DNA of 64,000 nucleotides, from positions 3,710,501 through 3,774,500 of the forward strand of contig NZ_VIGB01000003.1 in assembly GCF_006636205.1 (NCBI RefSeq), written 5' to 3'. Made by a program: the position numbers and the translations under genes. How positions within the stretch are numbered: position 1 is the stretch's first letter; every line of letters begins with the position of its first letter. This document shows, one piece after another, positions 39,051 to 47,459 of the stretch. The DNA comes from Kitasatospora acidiphila. Lineage in GTDB: Bacteria > Actinomycetota > Actinomycetes > Streptomycetales > Streptomycetaceae. The notes beneath the pieces are model-generated. The model saw only the letters and a program-made list of their open reading frames with translations, was not told where the DNA came from and searched no databases.

Positions 39051-39548
39051 ATGGAGGACGAGGTCGATCGCCTGGTCGCAGCATGGCGCCGCGAGCGCCC
39101 CGACCTCGACGTGCAACCACTGCAGGTGCTCAGCCGGGTCAGCCGGCTCGCCAGACACCTGGACCGGGCCCGCCGGGCCGCCTTCGCCGAGCACGGCCTC
39201 GAGCCCTGGGAGTTCGACGTGCTGACGGCGCTGCGCCGGGCCGGCCACCCGTACCAGCTCTCCCCCGGCCAGCTGCTCACCCAGACGCTGGTCACCTCGG
39301 GCACCATGACCAACCGGATCGACCGGCTGGCCGGCAAGGGCCTGGTGCAGCGCCTGCCCGACCCGGACGACCGGCGCGGAGTGCTGGTCCGACTGACCGC
39401 GTCCGGGCAGCTGAAGGCCGACGAGGCACTGGCCGGGCTGCTGGCGCACGAGCGCGAGCTGCTGGCCGAGCTCACCGGCGGTCAGCAGTCCGAGCTGGCG
39501 GGGCTGCTGCGGCAGCTGGTCGCGCCGTTCGACAACATCCCGGGCTGA
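39051..39548 (+). CDS. MarR family transcriptional regulator
   Basis: A 165-residue winged-helix regulator. The wHTH spans about residues 50-115 (FDVLTALRRAG, then LLTQTLVTSGTMTNRIDRLAGKGLVQRLPDPDDRRGVLVRLT, with the DxRxxxVxLT wing). The terminal helices form the dimerisation domain. The protein is complete and starts at ATG 39051. There is no divergent efflux or enzyme gene, so it is probably autoregulated through the palindrome at 38998 and its other targets are elsewhere. Confidence 0.92.
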   Translation: MEDEVDRLVAAWRRERPDLDVQPLQVLSRVSRLARHLDRARRAAFAEHGLEPWEFDVLTALRRAGHPYQLSPGQLLTQTLVTSGTMTNRIDRLAGKGLVQRLPDPDDRRGVLVRLTASGQLKADEALAGLLAHERELLAELTGGQQSELAGLLRQLVAPFDNIPG

Positions 39549-39610
39549 CCGGGCCTCAGCGCGCTCCCACCGGCCGTCAGGGCGTTCCGACAGGGCGTCA
39601 GGGGGTCGGC

Positions 39611-40537
39611 CTAGCCCGCCGCCTCCGCCGGGCCCACCCCGGCCCGCCGGGCCAGCGCCACCGCCGCCAGCGTCGAGTGCACGCCCAGCTTGCCCAGCAC
39701 GTTCTGCATGTGGGTGCGCACGGTGTGCGGGGAGAGATAGAGCCGCTCGGCCACCGCCTGCCGCCCCAGGCCCGCCACCATGCAGCGCAGCACCTGCTTC
39801 TCCCGGGGAGTCAGCGACTCGACCAGCCGCTCGCTCTCGGTGCGGTCCCGGCGGGCCGTGGTCAGCTCCCGGACCACGCCGGTCAGCAGCGCCGGCGGCA
39901 GGTGGGTCTCACCGCGCAGCACCCCGCGCAGCACGGTCAGCAGCCGGGTCAGCGAGCTCTCCTTGGCCACCCAGCCGGCCGCGCCCGCGTAGAGCGCCCG
40001 GACGGCCCGGTGCGGATCCTCCTCGGCGGCCAGCACCACGGCGTGCAGCCCCGGGTAGCCGTGGCAGCAGCGTGCCAGCAGGGTGATGCCGTCGGCCGGG
40101 CGGCGGGCGGACGGGACCGGCGGGGCCGACTGCGGCACCGGCCGCCGCACGGGCGGGTTGCCGGGCGCCGCCGGGGGTGCGGCGAGCCGCTGCGGGGCGA
40201 GGGTGCTGCCGGCCCGGCGCGGTGCGGGCACCACACCGCTCACCGGGCGCCGCTGCGGCGCGCCGGGGCTCCCCGCTGCCCCGGGACGGCCGGACGCGGC
40301 CCCCAGGCCGGTGCCTGGGGGCGGGCCGAGCGCCGCCGGGCTGCTGCCCAGATCGGCGTCGACCAGCAGGATGTCGAACGGGCGCCCCTCAGCGGCCGCC
40401 CGCTCCAGGGCGTGCTCGGCCGCCGCGGCACTGCCGACCGCGCCGACCTCGATCTCAGGCTCGGCGGACAGCGCGGTGGCCAGCGCCTCGGCGAAGATCC
40501 GGTGGTCGTCGACCACCAGGACGCGGATCCGCCCCAT
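39611..40537 (-). CDS. LuxR/NarL response regulator with long receiver insertion
   Basis: A 308-residue regulator. The receiver starts RIRVLVVDDHRIFAEAL with the acidic pair, and the phospho-acceptor strand is DILLVDADLG. About 85 residues of Pro/Ala/Arg-rich sequence then interrupt the receiver before HAVVLAAEE and GAAGWVAKES. The C-terminal LuxR HTH is canonical (LTPREKQVLRCMVAGLGRQAVAERLYLSPHTVRTHMQNVLGKLG). No cognate kinase is adjacent. It lies just downstream of the gal operon on the same strand and could be an orphan sporulation or antibiotic regulator. Confidence 0.88.
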   Translation of the reverse strand: MGRIRVLVVDDHRIFAEALATALSAEPEIEVGAVGSAAAAEHALERAAAEGRPFDILLVDADLGSSPAALGPPPGTGLGAASGRPGAAGSPGAPQRRPVSGVVPAPRRAGSTLAPQRLAAPPAAPGNPPVRRPVPQSAPPVPSARRPADGITLLARCCHGYPGLHAVVLAAEEDPHRAVRALYAGAAGWVAKESSLTRLLTVLRGVLRGETHLPPALLTGVVRELTTARRDRTESERLVESLTPREKQVLRCMVAGLGRQAVAERLYLSPHTVRTHMQNVLGKLGVHSTLAAVALARRAGVGPAEAAG

Positions 40538-40655
40538 CTCGGTGTCCCCCCTGCTCCAGCCACGGCGCGCACCGATGTCCCCACTCAGCGTACGGGTTGA
40601 GCGGCCGTCAGGTGGCGCAATGGTGAAGTTCCGTCGGATTGGGGCACTTCGCGGT

Positions 40656-41789
40656 TCAGGCCAGCCGGCGGGCGCCCTCGGCGGCGGTGACGGTGAACAG
40701 CACCGGATCGGCGTACCCGGCCGTGCGGAACGCGGCGGTGACGGCCTTGCCCACCTGCTCGGTGGACTCCCGCGGGACCAGTGCGATCACCGAGCCGCCG
40801 AAGCCGCCACCGGTCATCCGGGCCCCGAGCGCCCCGGCCTCCACCGCCGACGCCACCGCCAGATCGGTCTCGGCGCAGGAGACCCGGAAGTCGTCGCGCA
40901 GCGAGGCGTGGCCGGCCGTCAGGATCGGCCCGAGCGCGGCGAAGTCGCCCTTGTCGAGCAGCTCCACGGCCGTCAGGACCCGGTCGTTCTCGGTCACCAC
41001 ATGCCGCACCAGCGGCACCAGCTCGGCCGGCAGCCGAGGCTGCGCCGCCGCCAGCTCCGCCGCCGGCAGGTCGCGCAGCGCGGGCAGACCGAGCAGTTCG
41101 GCGGCCCGCTCGCAGCCGGCCCGGACCGCGGCGTAGGAGCCGTCGCCGATGTCGTGCTTCACCCGGGTGTCGATCACCAGCAGCTCCAGGCCCTGCTCGG
41201 CGGGCCGGAACGGCACCTGGCGCAGGCTCAGGTCCCTGGTGTCCAGGAAGAGCGCGGCGCCCTCGGTGCAGCAGGCGCTGGCCATCTGGTCCATCACGCC
41301 GCAGGGCACGCCGACGAACGCGTTCTCGGCCCGCTGGGCCAGCCGGGCCAGCTCGGCACCGGTCAGCGGCAGGTCGTGGAGGTCGCGGTAGGCCACGGCC
41401 ACCGCGCACTCCAGGGCGGCCGAGGAGGACAGGCCGGCGCCGGTCGGCACGTCGCTGTCGAGGTACAGGTCGGCGCCGCCCACCTGGTGCCCGGCCTCGC
41501 GCAGCGCCCACACCACGCCCGCCGGGTACGACGCCCAGCTGGTCACCGCACCGGGCGCCAGCTCGGCGACGGCCAGGTCGGTGACCCGGCCGTCGCCCTG
41601 CGCGCTGTACAGCCGCAGCCGGCCGTCGGTGCGGGGCGCGGCGCTCAGCCGGACCGCGTGCGGGAGGGCGATCGGCAACACGAACCCGTCGTTGTAGTCG
41701 GTGTGCTCGCCGATCAGATTGACCCGGCCCGGTGCCGCCCACACCCCGGCGGGTGCGGCACCGAAGATCCGCTCGAACTCGTCCCTCAC
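40656..41789 (-). CDS. galK: Galactokinase
   Basis: Phosphorylates galactose at C1, the first step of the Leloir pathway. At 377 residues it is a full-length GHMP kinase. The galactose signature is PGRVNLIGEHTDYNDGFVLP, the ATP loop PTGAGLSSSAALECA, and the C-terminal GHMP motif RMTGGGFGGSVIAL. GTG 41789 has GGGAGAG upstream. It is the last gene of galT-galE-galK, 22 bases after galE. Confidence 0.96.
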   Translation of the reverse strand: MRDEFERIFGAAPAGVWAAPGRVNLIGEHTDYNDGFVLPIALPHAVRLSAAPRTDGRLRLYSAQGDGRVTDLAVAELAPGAVTSWASYPAGVVWALREAGHQVGGADLYLDSDVPTGAGLSSSAALECAVAVAYRDLHDLPLTGAELARLAQRAENAFVGVPCGVMDQMASACCTEGAALFLDTRDLSLRQVPFRPAEQGLELLVIDTRVKHDIGDGSYAAVRAGCERAAELLGLPALRDLPAAELAAAQPRLPAELVPLVRHVVTENDRVLTAVELLDKGDFAALGPILTAGHASLRDDFRVSCAETDLAVASAVEAGALGARMTGGGFGGSVIALVPRESTEQVGKAVTAAFRTAGYADPVLFTVTAAEGARRLA

Positions 41790-41811
41790 GTCACGCTCTC
41801 CCGCCGTCGCG

Positions 41812-42828
41812 TCAGTTACTGGTGCTCTTGGTGCTGCTGTCGGTGCTCGTGGTGCTCTTGCCGGTGCTCTTGTCGAACTTGTCGAGGGTGAAGGCCCAGG
41901 CGTCGGCCACGATGGCGTCCAGCTCGGGGCGCTTGGGAACCCAGCCCAGCGCCTGCCGGGCCCGCTCGGCGGAGGCCACCAGCACCGCCGGGTCGCCCGG
42001 GCGGCGCTCGGCGGTGACCACCGGGATCTCCCGGCCGGTGACCCGCTTGACCGACTCGATCACCTCGCGGACCGAGAAGCCGCTGCCGTTGCCCAGGTTG
42101 CAGATCAGGTGCTCGCCCGGCTCGGCCGCGTCCAGCGCCAGCAGGTGGGCCTCGGCCAGGTCGGCGACGTGGATGTAGTCGCGGATGCAGGTGCCGTCCG
42201 GGGTCGGGTAGTCGTCGCCGAACACCGAGATGTGCGGGCGCTGGCCCAGTGCGGCCTGGAACACCAGCGGGATCAGGTGCGACTCGGGGTCGTGCCGCTC
42301 GCCGTGGGCGCCGTAGGCACCGGCCACGTTGAAGTAGCGCAGGCTGACCGCGGCCAGGCCGTGCGCGATCGCCTCGCTGGTGATCAGGTGGTCCACCGCC
42401 AGCTTGGTGGCGCCGTAGGCGTTGGTCGGCGAGGTGCGGGCGGTCTCGGCGATCGGGCTGGACTCCGGCTCGCCGTAGGTGGCGGCGGTGGACGAGAAGA
42501 CCAGCTTGCGCACACCGGCCTTGCGCATCGCGCTGATCAGCTCCAGCGAGCCGGCCACGTTGTTGCGCCAGTACTTCTCCGGGTCCGCGACCGACTCGCC
42601 GACCTGCGAGGAGGCGGCGAAGTGCAGCACGGCGTCGAAGGAGCCGTCCAGCACCTGGTCGGCCTCCTGGATCCGGCCGCGGACGAACTCGGCGCCGGCC
42701 GGCACGCCCTCCAGGAACCCGGTGGAGAGGTCGTCCAGCACAACCACCTGGTGCCCCGCCTCCAGCAGGTGGGCCGCGACCACGCTGCCGACGTAGCCGG
42801 CACCGCCGGTGACCAGGTACTTGCTCAT
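41812..42828 (-). CDS. galE: UDP-glucose 4-epimerase
   Basis: Interconverts UDP-galactose and UDP-glucose. It has the NAD loop [26 protein letters not shown] and the epimerase pair: Ser in FSSTAATYG and the Tyr-x-x-x-Lys in [11 protein letters not shown]. The extended-SDR pattern RYFNVAGA follows. Length is 338 residues, slightly long because of an odd C-terminal tail of Ser/Thr/Lys ([13 protein letters not shown]) encoded by near-repetitive GTGCTCTTG-type triplets. ATG 42828 overlaps the galT TGA. Confidence 0.95.
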   Translation of the reverse strand: MSKYLVTGGAGYVGSVVAAHLLEAGHQVVVLDDLSTGFLEGVPAGAEFVRGRIQEADQVLDGSFDAVLHFAASSQVGESVADPEKYWRNNVAGSLELISAMRKAGVRKLVFSSTAATYGEPESSPIAETARTSPTNAYGATKLAVDHLITSEAIAHGLAAVSLRYFNVAGAYGAHGERHDPESHLIPLVFQAALGQRPHISVFGDDYPTPDGTCIRDYIHVADLAEAHLLALDAAEPGEHLICNLGNGSGFSVREVIESVKRVTGREIPVVTAERRPGDPAVLVASAERARQALGWVPKRPELDAIVADAWAFTLDKFDKSTGKSTTSTDSSTKSTSN

Positions 42829-43969
42829 TGTGCGACCTCCCGCAGGCGCTGTGCCGCCGCCTCCGGCGACACATCGTTGACAAACGCGTCCATGCCGGAT
42901 TCGACTCCGGCCAGGTACTTCAGCTTGCCTACCGTACGACGGATCGTGAACAGCTCCAGATGCAGTGCCAGCTCGGCGCCGTCCCGGCGGGGTGCCTGGT
43001 GCCAGGCCGCGATGTACGGGGTGGGCGGCAGCCCCTCGCCGAACAGCCGGTCGAAGCGGCGCAGCAGCTGGAGGTAGAGCCCGGGGAACTCGGCCCGCTC
43101 CGGCTCGGACAGCTCGGTCAGGTCGGCCACCCGGCGGTGCGGGTAGAGGTGCACCTCGTACGGCCAGCGGGCGGCGAACGGCACGAAGGCCGTCCAGTAC
43201 TCGCCGCTCAGGACCACCCGCACGGGATCGGCGCGCTCGGCGGCCAGCAGGTCCTCGAAGAGGTTGCGACCGGTGCCGGCGCGGTGGTCGGCGGCGGCGG
43301 CGATCATCTTGGCGGTGCGCGGGGTGGTGAAGGGGAAGGCGTAGATCTGGCCGTGCGGGTGGGCCAGGGTCACGCCGATCTCGGCGCCGCGGTTCTCGAA
43401 GCAGAAGACCTGGTCGACGCCGGGCAGCCGGCTCAGTGCGGCGGTGCGGTCGGTCCAGACGTCCAGCACCAGGCGGGCCTTGGACTCGTCGAGGTCGGCG
43501 AAGGAGGCGTCGTGGTCGGCGGTGAAGCAGACCACCTCGCAGCGGCCGACGCCCGGGCGGGCCTGGCGCAGGGGGGCGGCGGGGGCGTTGCGGCGGGGTC
43601 CGCTGCGGCGGGGACGGCGTCGAGGGCCGCATCGGGGGCGATGTCGATGGCGGGGGCCACGTCGGCGGCCAGGGACGGGAAGCGGTTCTCGAAGACCACC
43701 ACGTCGTAGTCGGCGGCCGGGATCTCGCTGAGGTGGTCGGCGGTGCTGGGGCAGAGCGGACACTGGTCGGTCGGCGGGTGGTAGATCCGGCCCTGGCGGT
43801 GCGCGGCCACCGTGACCCAGTCGCCGGTCACCGGGTCGCGGCGCACCTCGGAGAGGTTGGCGACCGGCTCCAGCGGGCGCCGGTCCGGCTCGTCCCGGAA
43901 CGCGGTTTCGTCCCGGTCGAAGTAGATCAGCTCACGGCCGTCCGCAAGCTTGGTCGTGGTCTTCCGCAC
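42825..43969 (-). CDS. galT: Galactose-1-phosphate uridylyltransferase, one-base frame break
   Basis: Transfers UMP from UDP-glucose to galactose-1-P. The N-terminal zinc-site region is in one frame ([17 protein letters not shown], then QCPLCPS). The rest is in another, with [21 protein letters not shown], the catalytic [15 protein letters not shown] loop reading [12 protein letters not shown], and the C-terminal half intact. One base is missing in the C/G-rich stretch at about 43565-43610. Either a homopolymer error or a real lesion, and the former is favoured. It is the first gene of the operon, with GTG 43969. Confidence 0.9.
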
Positions 43970-44016
43970 AGTCTGCCGCCCTCGGTCTTGCCAGTCGTCG
44001 ACCTACATCGCCACAC

Positions 44017-44045
44017 ATAATCAAACAATAGTTATCAGTAGTCAA
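44017..44045 (-). promoter_or_regulatory. Promoter/operator of galTEK
   Basis: On the minus strand TTGACT (44045-44040), 17 bases, GATTAT (44022-44017). The strikingly AT-rich stretch reads TAACTATTGTTTGATTATGT, and the TGTTTGATT element resembles the repeated hexamer region of the streptomycete galactose-inducible galP1 promoter (recall from the literature). The 43970-44221 gap carries no gene. Confidence 0.55.
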
Positions 44046-44221
44046 CAGAAGACTGCGGCGTGGGGCGGGCCCTGGCGCGGGACGGCTGCGTGGCGCGGGG
44101 GGAGCACGGGCTCGGCGGGGCATGGCGGGGCCGGCGGGGCTCAGCAGAGCCGGTGGGGCATGGCGAAGCCGCACCCGAGCCGGGGCTCGGGTGGCGGGGC
44201 TGCCTTGGTCGTGGTGCGTGG

Positions 44222-44890
44222 CTACTCGCGAGCGAGCCGGGCGAGCAGGCCGGTCCGATCGGCCACCGCGGCCGCCTCAAGGCGGGTGCGCGCGCCCAGC
44301 TTCATCAGCACCCGCTGCACGTGGGTGCGCGCGGTGCTGGGCGCGATGCCCATCCCGAGCGCGATCTCCTGGGTGTCCTGCCCCTCGGCGATCCTGGCCA
44401 GCACCTGGATCTCACGGCGGGTCAGCGAACCGAGCAGCCGCAGCGCCTCGTCGTCCGGCTCCCGCACCGGATGCAGCAGCCGCTCGAACGCCGCCTGCAG
44501 CACCTCTACGGCCACGGCCGCCTCACCGGCCCGCGCGCGGGTGATCGAACGGTCCACCACCTCGATCCGCTCATCGCTGCGGACGTAACCGGCGGCGCCG
44601 GCCGCGAACGCGTTGGCCACTCCCCGCAGGTCGTCCACCGGGCCGAGCACCACCACGGCCACCTCCGGCCGCTCCTGCCGCATTCGCCGCACCGAGCCGA
44701 ACGCCCCGGGGTCGCCGGGTCGCGCGACCCCGAGCAGGCAGACCTCCGGGCGGCGCTGTGCCACCAGCTCCGGTCCGGCCGACGCCGGACTGCCGACCGC
44801 CAGCACCCGGTGCCCGCGCACCTGCAGCGCTGCCGCCAGTGCCTCGGCCAGCAGTCGGTGATCGTCGACCACGACGAGCCGTACGCCCAA
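44222..44890 (-). CDS. LuxR/NarL-type regulator lacking the receiver phospho-Asp
   Basis: A 222-residue two-domain regulator. The start appears to be TTG 44890 with GGGGAGG upstream, because the receiver's first strand, GVRLVVVDDHRLL, begins at once. At the end of beta3, where response regulators have LLD(V), this protein has VCLLGVARPG: Gly replaces the phospho-acceptor. The HTH is normal (LTRREIQVLARIAEGQDTQEIALGMGIAPSTARTHVQRVLMKLG). It therefore probably works without phosphorylation (ligand, partner or amount control). It lies upstream of galT on the same strand but is separated from it by 250 bases. Confidence 0.88.
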   Translation of the reverse strand: MGVRLVVVDDHRLLAEALAAALQVRGHRVLAVGSPASAGPELVAQRRPEVCLLGVARPGDPGAFGSVRRMRQERPEVAVVVLGPVDDLRGVANAFAAGAAGYVRSDERIEVVDRSITRARAGEAAVAVEVLQAAFERLLHPVREPDDEALRLLGSLTRREIQVLARIAEGQDTQEIALGMGIAPSTARTHVQRVLMKLGARTRLEAAAVADRTGLLARLARE

Positions 44891-45037
44891 GGGGCCCTCC
44901 CCCGTACCCTCCGCGGAGAGTTCCCCGCATCACGCGTACCGGCCGTACGCCACAGCACTGCTGACGCACCATCACAGCGCAAACGGACTCGTGCCGCTAG
45001 AGATCGGCGAGTTCGAACCGTGCCAGGAGAATAACGA

Positions 45038-45068
45038 AAAGGTCCCCGCCAGATTGGCGGGGACCTTT
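45038..45068 (-). terminator. Terminator after tRNA-Thr
   Basis: A perfect 13-bp stem (45038-45050 with 45056-45068) with loop AGATT, followed on the minus strand by TTCG. It lies six bases from the tRNA 3' end. Confidence 0.75.
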
Positions 45069-45073
45069 CCCGA

Positions 45074-45149
45074 TGGAGCCCCCATGCGGAATCGAACCGC
45101 AGACCTTCTCCTTACCATGGAGACGCTCTACCGACTGAGCTATAGGGGC
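45074..45149 (-). tRNA. tRNA-Thr (GGT), CCA encoded
   Basis: A 76-base cloverleaf: acceptor GCCCCTA/TGGGGGC, D-arm AGCTCAGTCGGTAGAGC, anticodon loop ATGGTAA (GGT), T-arm with GGTTCGATTCC and a genomic CCA end (45074-45076). The 300 bases beyond it (45150-45452) show no credible gene. Confidence 0.95.
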
Positions 45150-45452
45150 GAACCGGTCGAACGAGGAAGACATTACATGGTCATCGGGGGGATTGGGAAA
45201 TCGGCGCCCTCCGCCGGGCACACGCCCTTGCCCCAGCCGGGCGCCCGGCGCACTGGGGCGCGCCGGCGGAGGACGCAGGGCGCGGAGCAGCGGCGATGCG
45301 CGGGGGCGGGCGACGGTGGTGCGCTGGGGGCAGCCGTCTCGCATGTCGAGCCCCACGCTGCCGTCACCGCACTGGGGATGGCACGCGCCTCGTCCCGGTC
45401 CGGGCCGTCGTCACATCGCCGCGCCCGCCTCGGACTCCGGCCCGCAGTGCCG

Positions 45453-46886
45453 TCACACCGCCGCACCCCCGCTCGCCACAGCGGCCCGACCGGCCGGACC
45501 GCCATCACCCAACCCGTGCTCCACCGTCAGGTCGCACCCGCTCCGGTCCGGCAAGGCGAGCAGGCAGAGCACCGCCACCACGCCGAGCCCTGCCAGATAC
45601 CAGCCCACCGGCGCCGCCGTCCCATAGGCCGCCGTCATCCTGGTGGCCAGCAGCGGCGCCGTCCCACCGCCGACCACGCCACCGAGGTTGTAGGTGAGCG
45701 CCGCCCCCGTGTAGCGGACCCTGGTCGGAAAGAGCTCGGGCAGATACGCCGCCACCGGCCCCAGCAGCACCCCCTGCAACAGGCCCGCGCCGGCCAGCGC
45801 CAGCAGCATCAGCTCGGGCCGCAGCGTCTCCAGTGCCGGAAAGAGCAGCAGCGACCAGCAGGAGGCCAGCACCGTCCCGAGGAGCACGGTTCGTCGGCGC
45901 CCCCAGCGATCCGAGGCCCCTGCGCTGTACCAGACCGCCAACGCGCCCGCCGGTGCGGCCAGCAGCTGCAGGGCCAGCATCACCGTCTGCGGCACGCCCA
46001 GTTGGCCGGTGACATAGGCCAAGGCATAGGTGCTGCCCAGGTAGTAGAGCGCATAGCCGAAGCAGAGCGCGCCGCTGCCCAGCAGCACGGTGCGCCAGTG
46101 CTCACGGAGCACCGCCCGGATCGGCAGCGCCCGCCCGCGACCACCCGACGCCCCGGACTCTCCGCCGGCCCCGAACTCTCCGACGGCCGTGGCGGCCCGC
46201 TCGGCCGCGGCGAAGACCGGAGTCTCGGCGATCCGCAGCCGGACGAACAGCCCCACCCCCACCAGCAGCAGCGACCCGAGGAACGGCAGCCGCCACCCCC
46301 AACTCGCGAACTCCCTGGCCGGCAGGCTGAGCGACACGACCAGGAAGACCGCGGTGGCCAAAGTCGAGCCGGCGCAGGGGCCGAGCTGCAGATAGCCCGA
46401 ATACCGCCCGCGCCGGCCCGGCGGGGCGTACTCCGCGACCAGCAGGGCCGCCCCGCCCCACTCGCCGCCGAGCCCCAGCCCCTGACAGAACCTCAGCACC
46501 ACCAGCACCAGCGGCGCCCAGACTCCCCACCGCCCGTACCCCGGCAGCAGGCCGACCGCCGTCGTCGACAACCCCATCAGCAGCAGCGACACCACCAGAA
46601 CGGCCTTGCGCCCCAGCCGATCCCCGAAGTGCCCGAACACCACGGCGCCGACCGGCCGGGCCACGAACGCCACCGCGTAGACCGAGAAGGCGGCGAGCAG
46701 CGCATTGACCGGTCCGAGCGCCGGGAAGTACTCCCGCCCGAAGACCAGGGCCGCGGCCATCCCGTACAGGAAGAAGTCGTAGTACTCGATCGCCGTCCCC
46801 ACGAAGGCGGCAGCGGCCACCCGCCCCAACCCCTCGGTCCCACCGAGGCCCGGGCCGCGCACTCCTGACGCCGTGTCAATCGCCAT
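45453..46886 (-). CDS. MFS transporter, metabolite:H+ symporter (MHS) type
   Basis: A 477-residue, 12-helix major facilitator of the MHS branch (ProP/ShiA/KgtP-like), importing organic acids or osmolytes with protons. N-terminal GTAIEYYDFFLYGMAAALVFG, the loop 2-3 signature GHFGDRLGRKAVLVVSLLLMG, and GLGLGGEWGGAALLVAEYAPPGRRG are family-typical. The central cytoplasmic loop carries a Gly/Ala/Glu insertion. The C-terminal repeat has DRWGRRRTVLLG and ELFPTRVRYTGAALTYNLGG. ATG 46886 was chosen since upstream codons lie in poorly coding sequence. The substrate is not assignable. Confidence 0.92.
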   Translation of the reverse strand: MAIDTASGVRGPGLGGTEGLGRVAAAAFVGTAIEYYDFFLYGMAAALVFGREYFPALGPVNALLAAFSVYAVAFVARPVGAVVFGHFGDRLGRKAVLVVSLLLMGLSTTAVGLLPGYGRWGVWAPLVLVVLRFCQGLGLGGEWGGAALLVAEYAPPGRRGRYSGYLQLGPCAGSTLATAVFLVVSLSLPAREFASWGWRLPFLGSLLLVGVGLFVRLRIAETPVFAAAERAATAVGEFGAGGESGASGGRGRALPIRAVLREHWRTVLLGSGALCFGYALYYLGSTYALAYVTGQLGVPQTVMLALQLLAAPAGALAVWYSAGASDRWGRRRTVLLGTVLASCWSLLLFPALETLRPELMLLALAGAGLLQGVLLGPVAAYLPELFPTRVRYTGAALTYNLGGVVGGGTAPLLATRMTAAYGTAAPVGWYLAGLGVVAVLCLLALPDRSGCDLTVEHGLGDGGPAGRAAVASGGAAV

Positions 46887-47072
46887 GCTTCGACGATGCC
46901 GGGACGGACCGGCCACCCGCAGCCGCCAAGCGGGTGACGGGGGCGCGAACGGTTCGTGCACGCCCCGGGGTGGTGCGCGGTGCCAGGAGCGCTTCATTTG
47001 CATACGCGCGGTCCGCTGTGCCTATCCTTGACTACCGTGCGTGCCTGATCAGTTACCAGGAAGGAGGGTCCA

Positions 47073-47459
47073 ATGGTCCTGCCGGCCAGTGGCTTTCAAG
47101 TGCACCCCGACGAGCTCTCGGCCGCAGCCACCGCGGCCGACGGCATCGCCGCCCGGCTGCCGGACCAGGGCCGCCTGCTCGCCGCCGCCACCGACCGCAG
47201 CGCCGACGGCCTCAGTGGCTGGCGCACCGCCGCCGCCCTGCGTTCCTGCGGCGACGCCTGGCACGCCCTGCTCGGCCGACTGAACGCCGAACTGGCCGAC
47301 CAGGGCCGCAAACTCGACAGCACCGCGCAGCGCTACCGGGCCGGCGAGCTCTCCGCCGCCGATGCCTTCCTCGCCCCCGCGGCCCACCCGCACGCCCTCG
47401 CCCCTCCCCCGGCCCTCGGCCGGGAGGCGCCCCCGTACACAACCCCGGTCGGCCCCTGA
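47073..47459 (+). CDS. EspC-like (WXG100-related) small T7SS protein
   Basis: A 128-residue helical-hairpin protein. GFQVHPDELSAAATAADGIAARL opens the first helix, GLSGWRTAAALRSCGDAW forms the turn with Trp, and a second helix ends AQRYRAGE. This is the ESX-secreted EspC family plan. A GC-rich repeat at 47399-47434 supplies its Pro-rich tail. The ATG has AAGGAGG upstream, and its TGA overlaps the next ATG (TGATG). Together with the hydrolase gene it forms a typical small-partner/large-substrate pair for type VII export. Confidence 0.75.
   Translation: MVLPASGFQVHPDELSAAATAADGIAARLPDQGRLLAAATDRSADGLSGWRTAAALRSCGDAWHALLGRLNAELADQGRKLDSTAQRYRAGELSAADAFLAPAAHPHALAPPPALGREAPPYTTPVGP
47399..47434. 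repeat. GC-rich repeat element in EspC-like gene
   Basis: CGCCCCTCCCCCGGCCCTCGG, then CCGGGAGGCGCCCCCG. It encodes PPPALGREAPP, nearly the same peptide as the copy at 9063 gives in the kinase (PPPAFGREVPP). Confidence 0.55.

Noticed and set aside
45001..45030. Possible tRNA 3' fragment or attachment site (GGTTCGAACTCG on the minus strand)
   Set aside because: Only a T-loop-like string of about 12 bases, no match to the adjacent tRNA-Thr end and no integrase nearby.
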